This document shows positions 1 to 7,489 of a DNA stretch of 64,000 bases, piece by piece. The DNA is from DATNPH01 sp036703315 (GTDB lineage Bacteria; Cyanobacteriota; Cyanobacteriia; Cyanobacteriales; Coleofasciculaceae): the NCBI GenBank assembly GCA_036703315.1, contig DATNPH010000036.1:1-64000 (forward strand), written 5' to 3'. How positions within the stretch are numbered: position 1 is the stretch's first letter; every line of letters begins with the position of its first letter. Below the pieces are notes generated by a model, which did not search any database, was not told the DNA's origin, and worked only from the letters and a program-made list of their open reading frames with translations. The position numbers were made by a program, and so were the translations under genes.

Positions 1-119
1 TATTACCTACTAGCTGTTTTTGTTGATTAAACTCGGCTAGTTGTCTCACCATCACGGATACTAAGTTGTCAAGGTTCTACCTTGCGGCTAATCCCCCATG
101 TCCTTTGTGGAACTGGTTT

Positions 120-512
120 CTAGCCAACGAATCGCACGATGTCAAACATACTGTCGTATTCATCCTCTGTCATTTCAGCTGTTGGCTTGAAGATGTTTTG
201 ACCAGCGGCGTTGTTGACTAGGATGTCTAGCTTGCCGAAGTGATCAAGCGTTTGCCGAAACAGACTCCGCACCTGGTCGATCTGGCGAATGTCAGCTTGG
301 ATCGCGACTGCCTTCGGTACAGCTTCGGCGATCGCTTTTGACCCACTGTTCTGAATTTTTGAGACGACTTCCTCCGCTTTGTCTCGATTCCCTGCATAGC
401 TGACAACGACATTTGCTCCGTCTTGTCCTAAGCGTTCTGCGATTGCCCGTCCAATTCCCCGCGACGCACCTGTGACAATTGCAACTTTGCCATCCAATTT
501 ACCTGCAACCAT
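120..512 (-). pseudogene. Truncated short-chain dehydrogenase (SDR), N-terminal fragment
   Basis: This encodes 130 residues of a classical NAD(P)-dependent SDR. The Rossmann glycine motif TGASRGIG lies at about residues 15-22 and an NNA motif at about 101-103. The frame then stops soon after the helix that normally leads to the catalytic Ser and YxxxK, so the active site and C-terminal half are absent; family members are about 250 residues long. I translated the DNA beyond the stop (positions 1-119) and found no SDR continuation in the next frame, so this looks like a deletion or rearrangement rather than one frameshift. It lies 60 nt downstream of an intact SDR on the same strand and may be the decayed last gene of that run. 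It is probably non-functional. Confidence 0.75.
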
Positions 513-572
513 AAGTTCTCCTCTTCATCAATAGGCGGTTGTGGAACTCCTCTAGCGTCAGTCTTGCTTGCC

Positions 573-1328
573 TTACTGAGCGGTCAATCCGCCATCCACT
601 GTCAGTGTTTGTCCTGTAACAAACGAAGCTCCATCTGAACACAGCCATAGGACAGCACTGGCTATTTCCTCGGATTTGCCAACACGTCCAATGGGATGTG
701 CTGCTGCCATTTGTTCTCTCACTTGTGGATCATCGGCAAAACGATCATACATTTCTGTTTCAATTGCACCAGGGCTAACCGCGTTGATACGAATACCTTG
801 CTTGGCATACTCAAGTGCCGCAGATTTCGTCAATCCCAAAACGGCGTGCTTACTAGCAACATAAATAGGAACACCCGGAACGCCAATTAAGCCGCCGACT
901 GAAGAGGTATTTACAATTACCCCTCCGCCGTTTTTCAGCATTTGGGGGATTTGGTACTTCATCGACAGCCACACACCTTTGATATTGATGTTCACAATTC
1001 GGTCAAATGTTTCTTCGGTTTGCTCAACTAGGGAAGTCGGTGCTTCTTCAATGCCCGCATTGTTGAAGGCGTAGTCTAGACGACCGTATTGTTGAACCGT
1101 TTTTTCAACCATTGCGCTAACGTCTGCCGCCTTTGCAACATCGGTTTTAACGAAGAACCCATCACTACCAGCTTCTTTCACCAGTCGTACAGTTTCCTCC
1201 CCTTCCTCAGGGCGGCGACTAGCGATCGCAACCTTTGCTCCTTCACGGGCAAACGCGATCGCTGTTGCCCGACCGATGCCGGAGCTTCCACCAGTTATAA
1301 TTGCAACTTTTCCTGTTAGAGATGCCAT
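573..1328 (-). CDS. SDR family oxidoreductase (glucose 1-dehydrogenase-like)
   Basis: This is a full-length 251-residue classical short-chain dehydrogenase, a soluble cytoplasmic NAD(P)(H) oxidoreductase. Visible motifs in order are the cofactor-binding TGGSSGIG near residues 12-19, NNAG near 89-92, a catalytic Ser near 142-143, and YVASK with Tyr156 and Lys160. The C-terminal DGG..TAQ end is typical. The R38/R39 pair after the second strand suggests NADP(H), but this is inference. The ATG is preceded by an AAAGGT ribosome-binding sequence. The gene is part of a minus-strand run with an OYE-type reductase upstream (70-nt gap). The substrate cannot be deduced; annotation as glucose 1-dehydrogenase would be by similarity only. 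Confidence 0.9.
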   Translation of the reverse strand: MASLTGKVAIITGGSSGIGRATAIAFAREGAKVAIASRRPEEGEETVRLVKEAGSDGFFVKTDVAKAADVSAMVEKTVQQYGRLDYAFNNAGIEEAPTSLVEQTEETFDRIVNINIKGVWLSMKYQIPQMLKNGGGVIVNTSSVGGLIGVPGVPIYVASKHAVLGLTKSAALEYAKQGIRINAVSPGAIETEMYDRFADDPQVREQMAAAHPIGRVGKSEEIASAVLWLCSDGASFVTGQTLTVDGGLTAQ

Positions 1329-1398
1329 GAAATATCTACCTTTGAGCGTGAATTAATGTCTTCAATCAGTACCGAAATTCTAGAAGCTTGCCCCAATC

Positions 1399-2493
1399 TC
1401 AACTTGGCTGTAGTTCAAGGAATGGATAGTCGGTATATCCCTTCTCGTCTGGGGCATAGAATGTTGTCGGATCTGGAGTGTTTAACAGTGCATCCAGTTC
1501 AAAGCGTTTGGGTAAGTCAGGATTTGCCAGGAACAACTTGCCAAAGGAAACAAGGTCTGCATCGCTGGATGCCAGAACCGCATTTCCCTTCTCTTGGTCG
1601 TAGCCTCCATTGGTAATCAGGGTGCCCTTAAAAATTGGGCGAAACAGAGGGGTAACAGGATTTAGCACGTCGCGGGTTGCTAAATCGACCTCATTGGGTT
1701 CCATTAGATGGAGGTAGGCAAGACCAAAGCGATTGAGGGCGTCGATCGCGTAGCTGAAAGTCGCTTTCGGGTTTGAGTCGAACATCCCGTAGGATGTGTT
1801 GCTTGGGCTAAGCTTGATGCCAACTCGATCTGCCCCCCATACACTGGCAACAGCTTCGACGACTTCCAGGAGAAATCTTGCCCGGTTCTCAATCGAGCCA
1901 CCATATTCGTCTGTCCTCTGATTCGAGCCATCTTGGAGGAATTGGTCGATCAGATAGCCGAATGCGCCGTGGAGTTCGACTCCGTCAAAATCAGCTGCCA
2001 AAGCATTTTCAGCCCCTTTGCGAAACTGCTCGACAATCTCTGGAATTTCATGAGTTTCCAAAGCGCGAGGTGTCTCTATCGATTTTTTTCCTTCAGGAGT
2101 GTGGAGTGAACCTGTTGCTGCGATCGCACTTGGTGCGACGGGAAGTTCTCCACCCAATAAAGAAGGGTGCGAGATGCGCCCACTATGCCACAGTTGCAGG
2201 AAAATCCGCCCGCTGCTAGCATGCACTGCCTCCGTTATTCCCCGCCATCCTGTCACCTGTTCTTCCGAGTAAATCCCTGGACAGTTCATGTACCCAAGGC
2301 TTAGCGGTGAAACCATCGTGCATTCCGTGACGATCAGCCCTGCTGATGCCCGTTGGGCGTAGTAGGTTGCCATCAATGGCTGCGGGATAGTTGCGATCGC
2401 CCGCAAACGAGTCATCGGTGCCATCACCATTCGGTTAGGTAGCGTGTAAGAACCAAGCCTGACACCTGAGAAAAGATTGATATCCACACTCAC
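1399..2493 (-). CDS. Alkene reductase, Old Yellow Enzyme family
   Basis: This 364-residue protein is an FMN-dependent ene-reductase (NemA/OYE-like), which reduces activated C=C bonds of alpha,beta-unsaturated aldehydes, ketones, quinones or nitro compounds with NAD(P)H. Seen in the sequence are the N-terminal LF.....G.Y.LPNR.VMAPMTR motif, the LQLWHSGR segment, the HGAFGYLIDQFL signature with flanking N..TDEYGGS, and the C-terminal phosphate-binding region (ITNGGY, VSFGK.F.ANPDL). Length matches the family. The start is GTG with a strong GGAGG ribosome-binding site about 8 nt upstream. It is co-oriented with an SDR, an NmrA-like reductase and an F420-reductase-like protein, which fits a role in electrophile detoxification. 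Confidence 0.93.
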   Translation of the reverse strand: MSVDINLFSGVRLGSYTLPNRMVMAPMTRLRAIATIPQPLMATYYAQRASAGLIVTECTMVSPLSLGYMNCPGIYSEEQVTGWRGITEAVHASSGRIFLQLWHSGRISHPSLLGGELPVAPSAIAATGSLHTPEGKKSIETPRALETHEIPEIVEQFRKGAENALAADFDGVELHGAFGYLIDQFLQDGSNQRTDEYGGSIENRARFLLEVVEAVASVWGADRVGIKLSPSNTSYGMFDSNPKATFSYAIDALNRFGLAYLHLMEPNEVDLATRDVLNPVTPLFRPIFKGTLITNGGYDQEKGNAVLASSDADLVSFGKLFLANPDLPKRFELDALLNTPDPTTFYAPDEKGYTDYPFLELQPS

Positions 2494-2663
2494 TTGAATT
2501 AACCTCCATAGTGTGTTGCAAGCATCATTCCAATTCGTTTTTAATCCAATTGAAGCTTTATCGGATACTTTTAGGATTGTTCACATCAAGAAGATGAAAA
2601 ACAACATCCCAGCCTTCTCGTTTCAACTTGTCACAGACTTGCTATTCTTTACGGCTGTTCATA

Positions 2664-3530
2664 CTATTTGAAAGCTTCAGCATAGTCGTGAGCAAACTGC
2701 TCAAATGATATCGGTTTTTTTCCTGTAACTTGCTCTACTGTAGTGGTCACCTCTGAGGCATATCCAGCTTTGTATATGCCATACAATTCCATCGTGACTT
2801 CAACTAGCACCTCTGGCATTCCTGATTGTTTCATTTCAGTACGAGCTGCTTCTTCTGAAACATCGACATAATTTATTTTTCTGTTTACGACTTGAGAAAT
2901 AATCTTTGCAATTTCCTGATTAGAAATTGCTTCTGAACCAGTGATTTCGTAACCTTTACCCTCATGTCCATCTTGTGTGAGAGCGGCTACAGTCACAGAG
3001 GCAATATCACGAGTATCAATGTAGCTTACTTTACCGTCTCCTCCTGGCAGATAAAATGCATTTTGGTTTTTGATGGTAGAGCCAGAAAAATTGGCGTAAT
3101 TCTGCATAAATCCATTGGGACGCACAAACGTGAAAGCGATACCCGAAGCTTCAATGACTTTTTCTGCTTCCCGATGCCATCTAGTTAACGTAATTCCTGG
3201 CTCTACCTCTGCACCCATACCAGAGGATTTAACAATATGTTTGACTCCTGCTTTTTTGGCAACATCAACTAAGCGGGCTGAAAGCTCTACCATGTTAGGG
3301 ACTAAGGGAGTTAAAAAGAAAACTTTATCAACACCATCGAAAGCAGCCTGAACAGTTTCTGGCTTGTCGGTGTCAAATTCAGCAAGGGAGATACCGTCAC
3401 CTTTAAGCGCTTCTGCCTTGCGTGGAGAACGAACAGCAGCACGAACATTTGCCCCAACAGCAGATAACTGCTTAACAACCTGAGAGCCAACATTACCTGT
3501 GGCTCCCAGTACTAAGATGGTGTTTGTCAT
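2664..3530 (-). CDS. NmrA-like NAD(P)-binding reductase / atypical SDR
   Basis: This 288-residue protein has an N-terminal Rossmann fold with the glycine motif GATGNVG near residues 9-15 and the overall pattern of NmrA/QorB-type atypical SDRs: AAVRSPRKAE after the second strand, VDKVFFLTP, VKSSGMGAE, and a C-terminal substrate region. It lacks a classical YxxxK catalytic motif. Members are NAD(P)H-dependent quinone or azo reductases or redox-sensing regulators. The ATG start is placed by the glycine motif. It belongs to the minus-strand redox cluster, which lies beside an HtrA protease gene and an HxlR regulator gene. The precise substrate is unknown. Confidence 0.85.
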   Translation of the reverse strand: MTNTILVLGATGNVGSQVVKQLSAVGANVRAAVRSPRKAEALKGDGISLAEFDTDKPETVQAAFDGVDKVFFLTPLVPNMVELSARLVDVAKKAGVKHIVKSSGMGAEVEPGITLTRWHREAEKVIEASGIAFTFVRPNGFMQNYANFSGSTIKNQNAFYLPGGDGKVSYIDTRDIASVTVAALTQDGHEGKGYEITGSEAISNQEIAKIISQVVNRKINYVDVSEEAARTEMKQSGMPEVLVEVTMELYGIYKAGYASEVTTTVEQVTGKKPISFEQFAHDYAEAFK

Positions 3531-3661
3531 GGTTCACTCCTCGATAACTTTGATTGGCGATCGCTCTGTTGTCTTTTCTAGTTGGTGAATAGCATCTCAT
3601 ACAGGTAGAAGCCCACTGAGCGGGATAAGTTCATTGCATCAATCTCGGTCAGTAGTCGCGT

Positions 3662-4351
3662 TCACTGGCTTAATCTGTCGTCCTCTTGCCAACCACTCAG
3701 GTGTTCAAACTGAGGTTTCGGCAGTTTTTGTACATTGATTGCAACATTCGAACCGAAGCCGCGAACCCAACCCAAGTAAATAATTAGGTTTGCCATTGGT
3801 TCGACAAGACGTGCTTTGTTCAATGCACCAACGTCAACTGGAACGAAACCGATTTCATCAGCAAGGCAAGCTAAAACCGCTTTTGCTTCGTCGTCATCTC
3901 CACAGATAAAGCAGGTGACTTGATGCGATCGCCGTTGAGCTTCCTCCAACTCAAATACCTCTTGAAACAGTGTGTTGAAAGCCTTGACTACCTTGGCTCC
4001 AGGAACTACCTTAGCGATTTCTTCAGCAAATGAAGTGCTGAATCCCATAGCAAGTTCGAAGTTCTGGTGGTCAACCGCATTGTTGCAATCAACTAGGATT
4101 TTGCCTTGAAGCGACCCTGCCAGCTCCAAAGCGTTTTTTACCCCCTCCCAATGAACTGCAAGTAAAACAACGTCGCCGAATTGTGCCGCCTCAGCAAAGC
4201 TGCCAGCTTGAGCACCATGTCCTACGAAATCTGCCAAGAGGCAAGCTTTGGTCAAGTCACGCGAACCAAAAAAAAGCTCGTGACCTTTTTCTGCCCAGAG
4301 GGTTCCCAACACACGAGCCATATTACCAGCACCGATGCATCCTATTTTCAT
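3662..4351 (-). CDS. NADPH-dependent F420 reductase-like / NAD(P)-binding protein
   Basis: The protein begins MKIGCIGAGNMA and has the Rossmann pattern of F420-dependent NADP reductase-like and pyrroline-5-carboxylate-reductase-like proteins: GSRDL after strand two, DVVLLAVHW, ILVDCNNAV, then VVKAFNTLF, CGDDDEAK and a C-terminal VDVG.L..ARL.EPMA. The ATG at 4351 is preferred because it puts the nucleotide-binding strand at the N terminus; an upstream ATG at 4408 would add 19 residues of no recognisable fold. Despite the family name, most such proteins outside actinobacteria and archaea are not known to use F420, so the cofactor is unproven. It is the first of the five co-oriented redox genes, immediately downstream of the HtrA-like gene. 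Confidence 0.8.
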   Translation of the reverse strand: MKIGCIGAGNMARVLGTLWAEKGHELFFGSRDLTKACLLADFVGHGAQAGSFAEAAQFGDVVLLAVHWEGVKNALELAGSLQGKILVDCNNAVDHQNFELAMGFSTSFAEEIAKVVPGAKVVKAFNTLFQEVFELEEAQRRSHQVTCFICGDDDEAKAVLACLADEIGFVPVDVGALNKARLVEPMANLIIYLGWVRGFGSNVAINVQKLPKPQFEHLSGWQEDDRLSQ

Positions 4352-4443
4352 GGTTCGAGCATTAACTAAAGAAGTCTCAAGTGCGTCCGCTTCGTTAACA
4401 TCCTTCACCTTTGATTGACTATCTACTACCGATGCACAACAGC

Positions 4444-5499
4444 CTATTCATCCATGCTGGTTTTGGATTCCTCTGGAACGATATTAAGCACTAGCTTTTC
4501 AGAACGCCGAATGATAGTTAGGTGCGATCGCACTCCAACTTGGTCATGGGTCAATACTTTATGCAAGTCATCAATGCTGGCGATCGCTTTCTCATCAAAA
4601 CCGACGATAATATCTCTTTCCAGTAATCCGGCTTTCTTGGCAGGGCTATCATCCTCAATTGAGATAATCAGAATTCCGCTCTCAACCGTCAGGTTATGGA
4701 AGTTAATTAAACGACGCGGAAGAGGAACCGTTTGTCCGCCTACACCGATGTAGCTACGCCGGATTTTCCCCTCTCTGATTAGGGGACCGACGACAAACTT
4801 CGCGGTGTTGATGGGAATGGCAAGACAGATGCCTTGCGCCCGCATAATCATCGCTGTATTCACACCAATGACTTCTCCGCGTGAGGACACTAACGGGCCA
4901 CCCGAGTTGCCTGGGTTGAGTGCCGCATCAGTCTGGATGATATTATCAATCAGCCGCCCTGAGTTTGAACGGAAAGAACGTCCGACAGCACTAACTACAC
5001 CAGCTGTAACCGTATATTGAAAGCCGTAAGGATTGCCGATCGCGATTGCAACCTGACCCGGTTTGAGAGATTGCGAATCACCGAGTTTCGCCGCCACTAG
5101 GTTCGGTGCATTGATTCTGATAACCGCTAAATCAGTGTCTGGGTCATCTCCGATTAGTTCCGCCTGATAGCGGCGACCATCGGCAAGCGTTACCTCAATC
5201 TTGGTAGCATTATGCACGACATGGCTATTGGTCAGGATGTAACCATCAGGTGTGAAGATGAAGCCTGAGCCATTACCGTGAATTTCCTCTTGCGAGCGCG
5301 GATTATTCGCCCGTCGGTTTCTAGACTGCCCAACCACCTCAATATAAACTACTGACGGGCTGACCTTCTCTACTGCTTTTGTAACTGCTCGTGAATACGC
5401 ATCGAGAAGCTGTTCATCTTCTGTTGGGACAGCTTCGATGATTGGCTTATTCTCATTAGCAAGGCTATCGTTTGCCACAAGTCGTAAAACTTGCCCCAT
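4444..5499 (-). CDS. HtrA/Deg-type serine protease with one PDZ domain, apparently cytoplasmic
   Basis: This is a trypsin-like Deg protease followed by a C-terminal PDZ domain. The catalytic triad is visible, numbered from the start at 5499: His93 in TNSHVVHNA, Asp123 in DTDLAVI, Ser199 in NPGNSGGPL. The PDZ domain occupies about residues 255-345. I chose the ATG at 5499 because it follows an AGGAG ribosome-binding site by 7 nt; a longer frame reaching 5667 would run through the palindromic operator and into the divergent HxlR gene. With this start there is no signal peptide or membrane segment, unlike the usual cyanobacterial HhoA/HhoB/HtrA, so the protein may be cytoplasmic. Its gene is divergent from the HxlR regulator gene and co-oriented with the reductases, so it is probably under the same control. 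Confidence 0.88.
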   Translation of the reverse strand: MGQVLRLVANDSLANENKPIIEAVPTEDEQLLDAYSRAVTKAVEKVSPSVVYIEVVGQSRNRRANNPRSQEEIHGNGSGFIFTPDGYILTNSHVVHNATKIEVTLADGRRYQAELIGDDPDTDLAVIRINAPNLVAAKLGDSQSLKPGQVAIAIGNPYGFQYTVTAGVVSAVGRSFRSNSGRLIDNIIQTDAALNPGNSGGPLVSSRGEVIGVNTAMIMRAQGICLAIPINTAKFVVGPLIREGKIRRSYIGVGGQTVPLPRRLINFHNLTVESGILIISIEDDSPAKKAGLLERDIIVGFDEKAIASIDDLHKVLTHDQVGVRSHLTIIRRSEKLVLNIVPEESKTSMDE

Positions 5500-5586
5500 G
5501 AGCTTGCTCCTGTTGATTTGTAAGGAGAAGGTGATGAATACATCCCCTATATGTATGTATGATGACGAGAGTACAGATTTTTTAGC

Positions 5587-5613
5587 AAGTAGGCACTCAA
5601 AAGTGCCGTACTT
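5587..5613. promoter_or_regulatory. Palindromic operator between the HtrA-like and HxlR genes
   Basis: The left arm AAGTAGGCACT (5587-5597) is mirrored by AGTGCCGTACTT (5602-5613) around a CAAA spacer, with one extra base in the right arm. It sits just 5 nt before the HxlR start codon and about 88 nt upstream of the protease start, the expected place for an autoregulatory winged-helix repressor controlling both directions. HxlR-family regulators bind such dyads as dimers; binding here is inferred. Confidence 0.7.
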
Positions 5614-5618
5614 ACCGA

Positions 5619-5999
5619 ATGGTGCGTAACTCTCCTGAACCTGAAATTTTCGATGCAAATTGCCCAATTCAGAGCGTATTCGACACGATCGCTGACAAGT
5701 GGAGTGTGATTATCATCTATGCTCTCTCACAGCAAGAGCAACGGCGCTACAGCGAACTCCAGCGAATAATTGGCGGAATATCCCAAAAAATGCTGACGCA
5801 GACATTGCGGAAATTGGAGCGTGATGGGCTAGTTGAGCGTCATGTGTATCCAGTTGTACCGCCGAAAGTTGAGTATTCCTTAACGCCTGTAGGTCAGACG
5901 CTGACTGAACTATTAAAATCTTTCTGCCAATGGGCGCAGGCTCACGGGGATGAGATAGAAGCAGCTCGTGTGCGTTATGACGAAAGAAGTGATCGTTGA
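5619..5999 (+). CDS. HxlR-family winged-helix transcriptional regulator
   Basis: This 126-residue DNA-binding protein has the hallmark HxlR layout: a conserved N-terminal cysteine (Cys15 in ANCPIQ), the DKWS segment, a winged helix with RYSELQRIIGGISQKML and L..LERDGLVERHVYP, and the C-terminal YSLTPVG motif. In studied relatives such as YodB and HypR the N-terminal Cys senses quinones and electrophiles, leading to derepression of nearby reductase genes. Here the divergent neighbours include a protease, an Old Yellow Enzyme and several reductases, and a palindrome lies immediately upstream, so local control of that cluster is the simplest inference. Confidence 0.92.
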   Translation: MVRNSPEPEIFDANCPIQSVFDTIADKWSVIIIYALSQQEQRRYSELQRIIGGISQKMLTQTLRKLERDGLVERHVYPVVPPKVEYSLTPVGQTLTELLKSFCQWAQAHGDEIEAARVRYDERSDR

Positions 6000-6161
6000 T
6001 CGAGACGGTCTCTCAAAAGTCCTAGGCTGTTTGTTGGTTGGGCTGAAGCGAGCGCTCTTCTCATCCCCTACAACTACCCTTCATCCTCATCGACTAAAAG
6101 ATAACCCCCTCAATCCCCGACACAGCAACAAGTAAGAATAATCTAGCTTCCTCCCCGTTGC

Positions 6162-6381
6162 GGCTACGGCGTACACACAAATCTTCTTGAACTTGCCAGC
6201 CCGTTTTGATCCCCCCTGCCCCCTTAAAGAGGGGGGTAATGGAATCAAAGCCCCCCTTTTAAGCCGGAGCTTTAGTATTAGCGGTAGTGAGGTAAGGAGC
6301 GTCAGCGAGACGAAGTCCAGAGATTTAGGGAGAGCAATCAACGTTTTACAACTTAACTAAAGATGTGTGTACACAGTAGCC
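6162..6381. mobile_element. MITE-like element with imperfect terminal inverted repeats
   Basis: The left end, from 6162 (GGCTACGGCGTACACACA), is mirrored by the right end (GTGTGTACACAGTAGCC, ending 6381), with a few mismatches. The interior contains a G/C-rich hairpin (CCCCCTTAAAGAGGGGGG, about 6219-6236) and no gene. The flanks both carry CCCGTTGCGG-like sequence, which may be part of the ends. It is probably a non-autonomous inverted-repeat element. An 84-codon open frame running through it is not a gene. Confidence 0.6.
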
Positions 6382-6649
6382 CGTTGCGGGGAGGGCTGGG
6401 GAGGGGTTTTCCTAAATACCGCACATCACTGGTGAGGGACTTCGTTCTGCTTCAGTGAACATAGTTGACCACTATTACGTCTTAAATCCAAACAAGGTAA
6501 ATCATCAGCTGTTGCTGCGCATTGGCGTACTTTTTGGGATTGCACCTCAAATTCGTTCAAATGAGAACACGAAAGGTAGGAGCGATCGCTACTGTCTCAA
6601 CCTAACTCAGCTGGTCACGCCGAATCCTCATAAGACAAAGAGCTATAAA

Positions 6650-7345
6650 ATGTTCAAACTTGCCAAAAGTCTACCCGTTGCGGCTTTGGTTCTGTTCCTG
6701 GGATGCTCGATCGCTAATGCAACCCATTCGACAAAGTATTCTACAAACCCATCGTCTCCTGCCTCAGGATCAACCAGCCAAGGTAGAAAAGCTGAAACTC
6801 TGCCAGACACTGTGATTATTCCCGGAGAACGAGTCGGTTCCGTCACCCGCGATACAACCCGTCAAGACTTGACTAAACGGTTTGGTGCAGAGCGTCTCAC
6901 CGATCAACAAGTTAGCATTGGTGAGGGATTTACAGAACCAGGAACCCGCGTAGATTTAGGGTCAGACCGTTCATTTACCGTCGTATGGGCTGATGCCACT
7001 CGCACGAAGCCTGTTGCCGTTCGTAACTTCGGCACCGCTTGGCAGACAACGCAAGGCATTGGAGTTGGTATGTCCTTAAATCAATTGCAGCAGAAACTTG
7101 GGTCATTTCAATTCTATGGATTTGCTTGGGACTACGGCGGCACAGTTTTGCTAGAGAGAACTAAATTGTCTCAGTACAAGGGAAAGCTAATTTTGCGCCT
7201 GAGAACAGCACCGAATGTGGCTGAAAAAGAACCAAATCACTATCGGGCGGTTATCGGCGATCGCAAGTTTTCCTCAACAAATCCTCACCTAAAAACCCTC
7301 GGAATAACAGTAGGGGAAATGATTGTGCGGTTAGCCCCCAATTAG
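6650..7345 (+). CDS. Exported protein of unknown function
   Basis: The protein is 231 residues long from the ATG at 6650, which begins a clear signal peptide (MFKLAKS, hydrophobic core, then SIANA). The mature part has a Ser/Thr-rich linker of about 30 residues followed by a compact domain with TVIIPGERVGSVTRDTTRQDL and VGMSLNQLQQKLG. These resemble periplasmic proteins whose repeated 'G..T..DL...FG' motif recurs as short alpha/beta units. A longer reading from 6455 would place the signal peptide internally and is rejected. Location is probably the periplasm. I do not recognise the family with confidence. Confidence 0.75.
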   Translation: MFKLAKSLPVAALVLFLGCSIANATHSTKYSTNPSSPASGSTSQGRKAETLPDTVIIPGERVGSVTRDTTRQDLTKRFGAERLTDQQVSIGEGFTEPGTRVDLGSDRSFTVVWADATRTKPVAVRNFGTAWQTTQGIGVGMSLNQLQQKLGSFQFYGFAWDYGGTVLLERTKLSQYKGKLILRLRTAPNVAEKEPNHYRAVIGDRKFSSTNPHLKTLGITVGEMIVRLAPN

Positions 7346-7489
7346 CCATGCCATGAACTTATAGTTAAGATGCGATCGCTCCCTTGCGATCAGGAGAGTT
7401 TGCCGTACTAGTATGAGCAAATTCTCTACTCTTGGCAGCTAAACGATTCGCTAAAGTGTCTAGAGAAGCCATCGTGAGAGGGAGCAACA

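Noticed and set aside
1878..2219. 113-codon plus-strand open frame opposite the Old Yellow Enzyme gene
   Set aside because: It is a shadow frame within a clear conserved gene.
6087..6341. 84-codon minus-strand open frame
   Set aside because: It runs through the hairpins of the MITE-like element and has no recognisable protein features.
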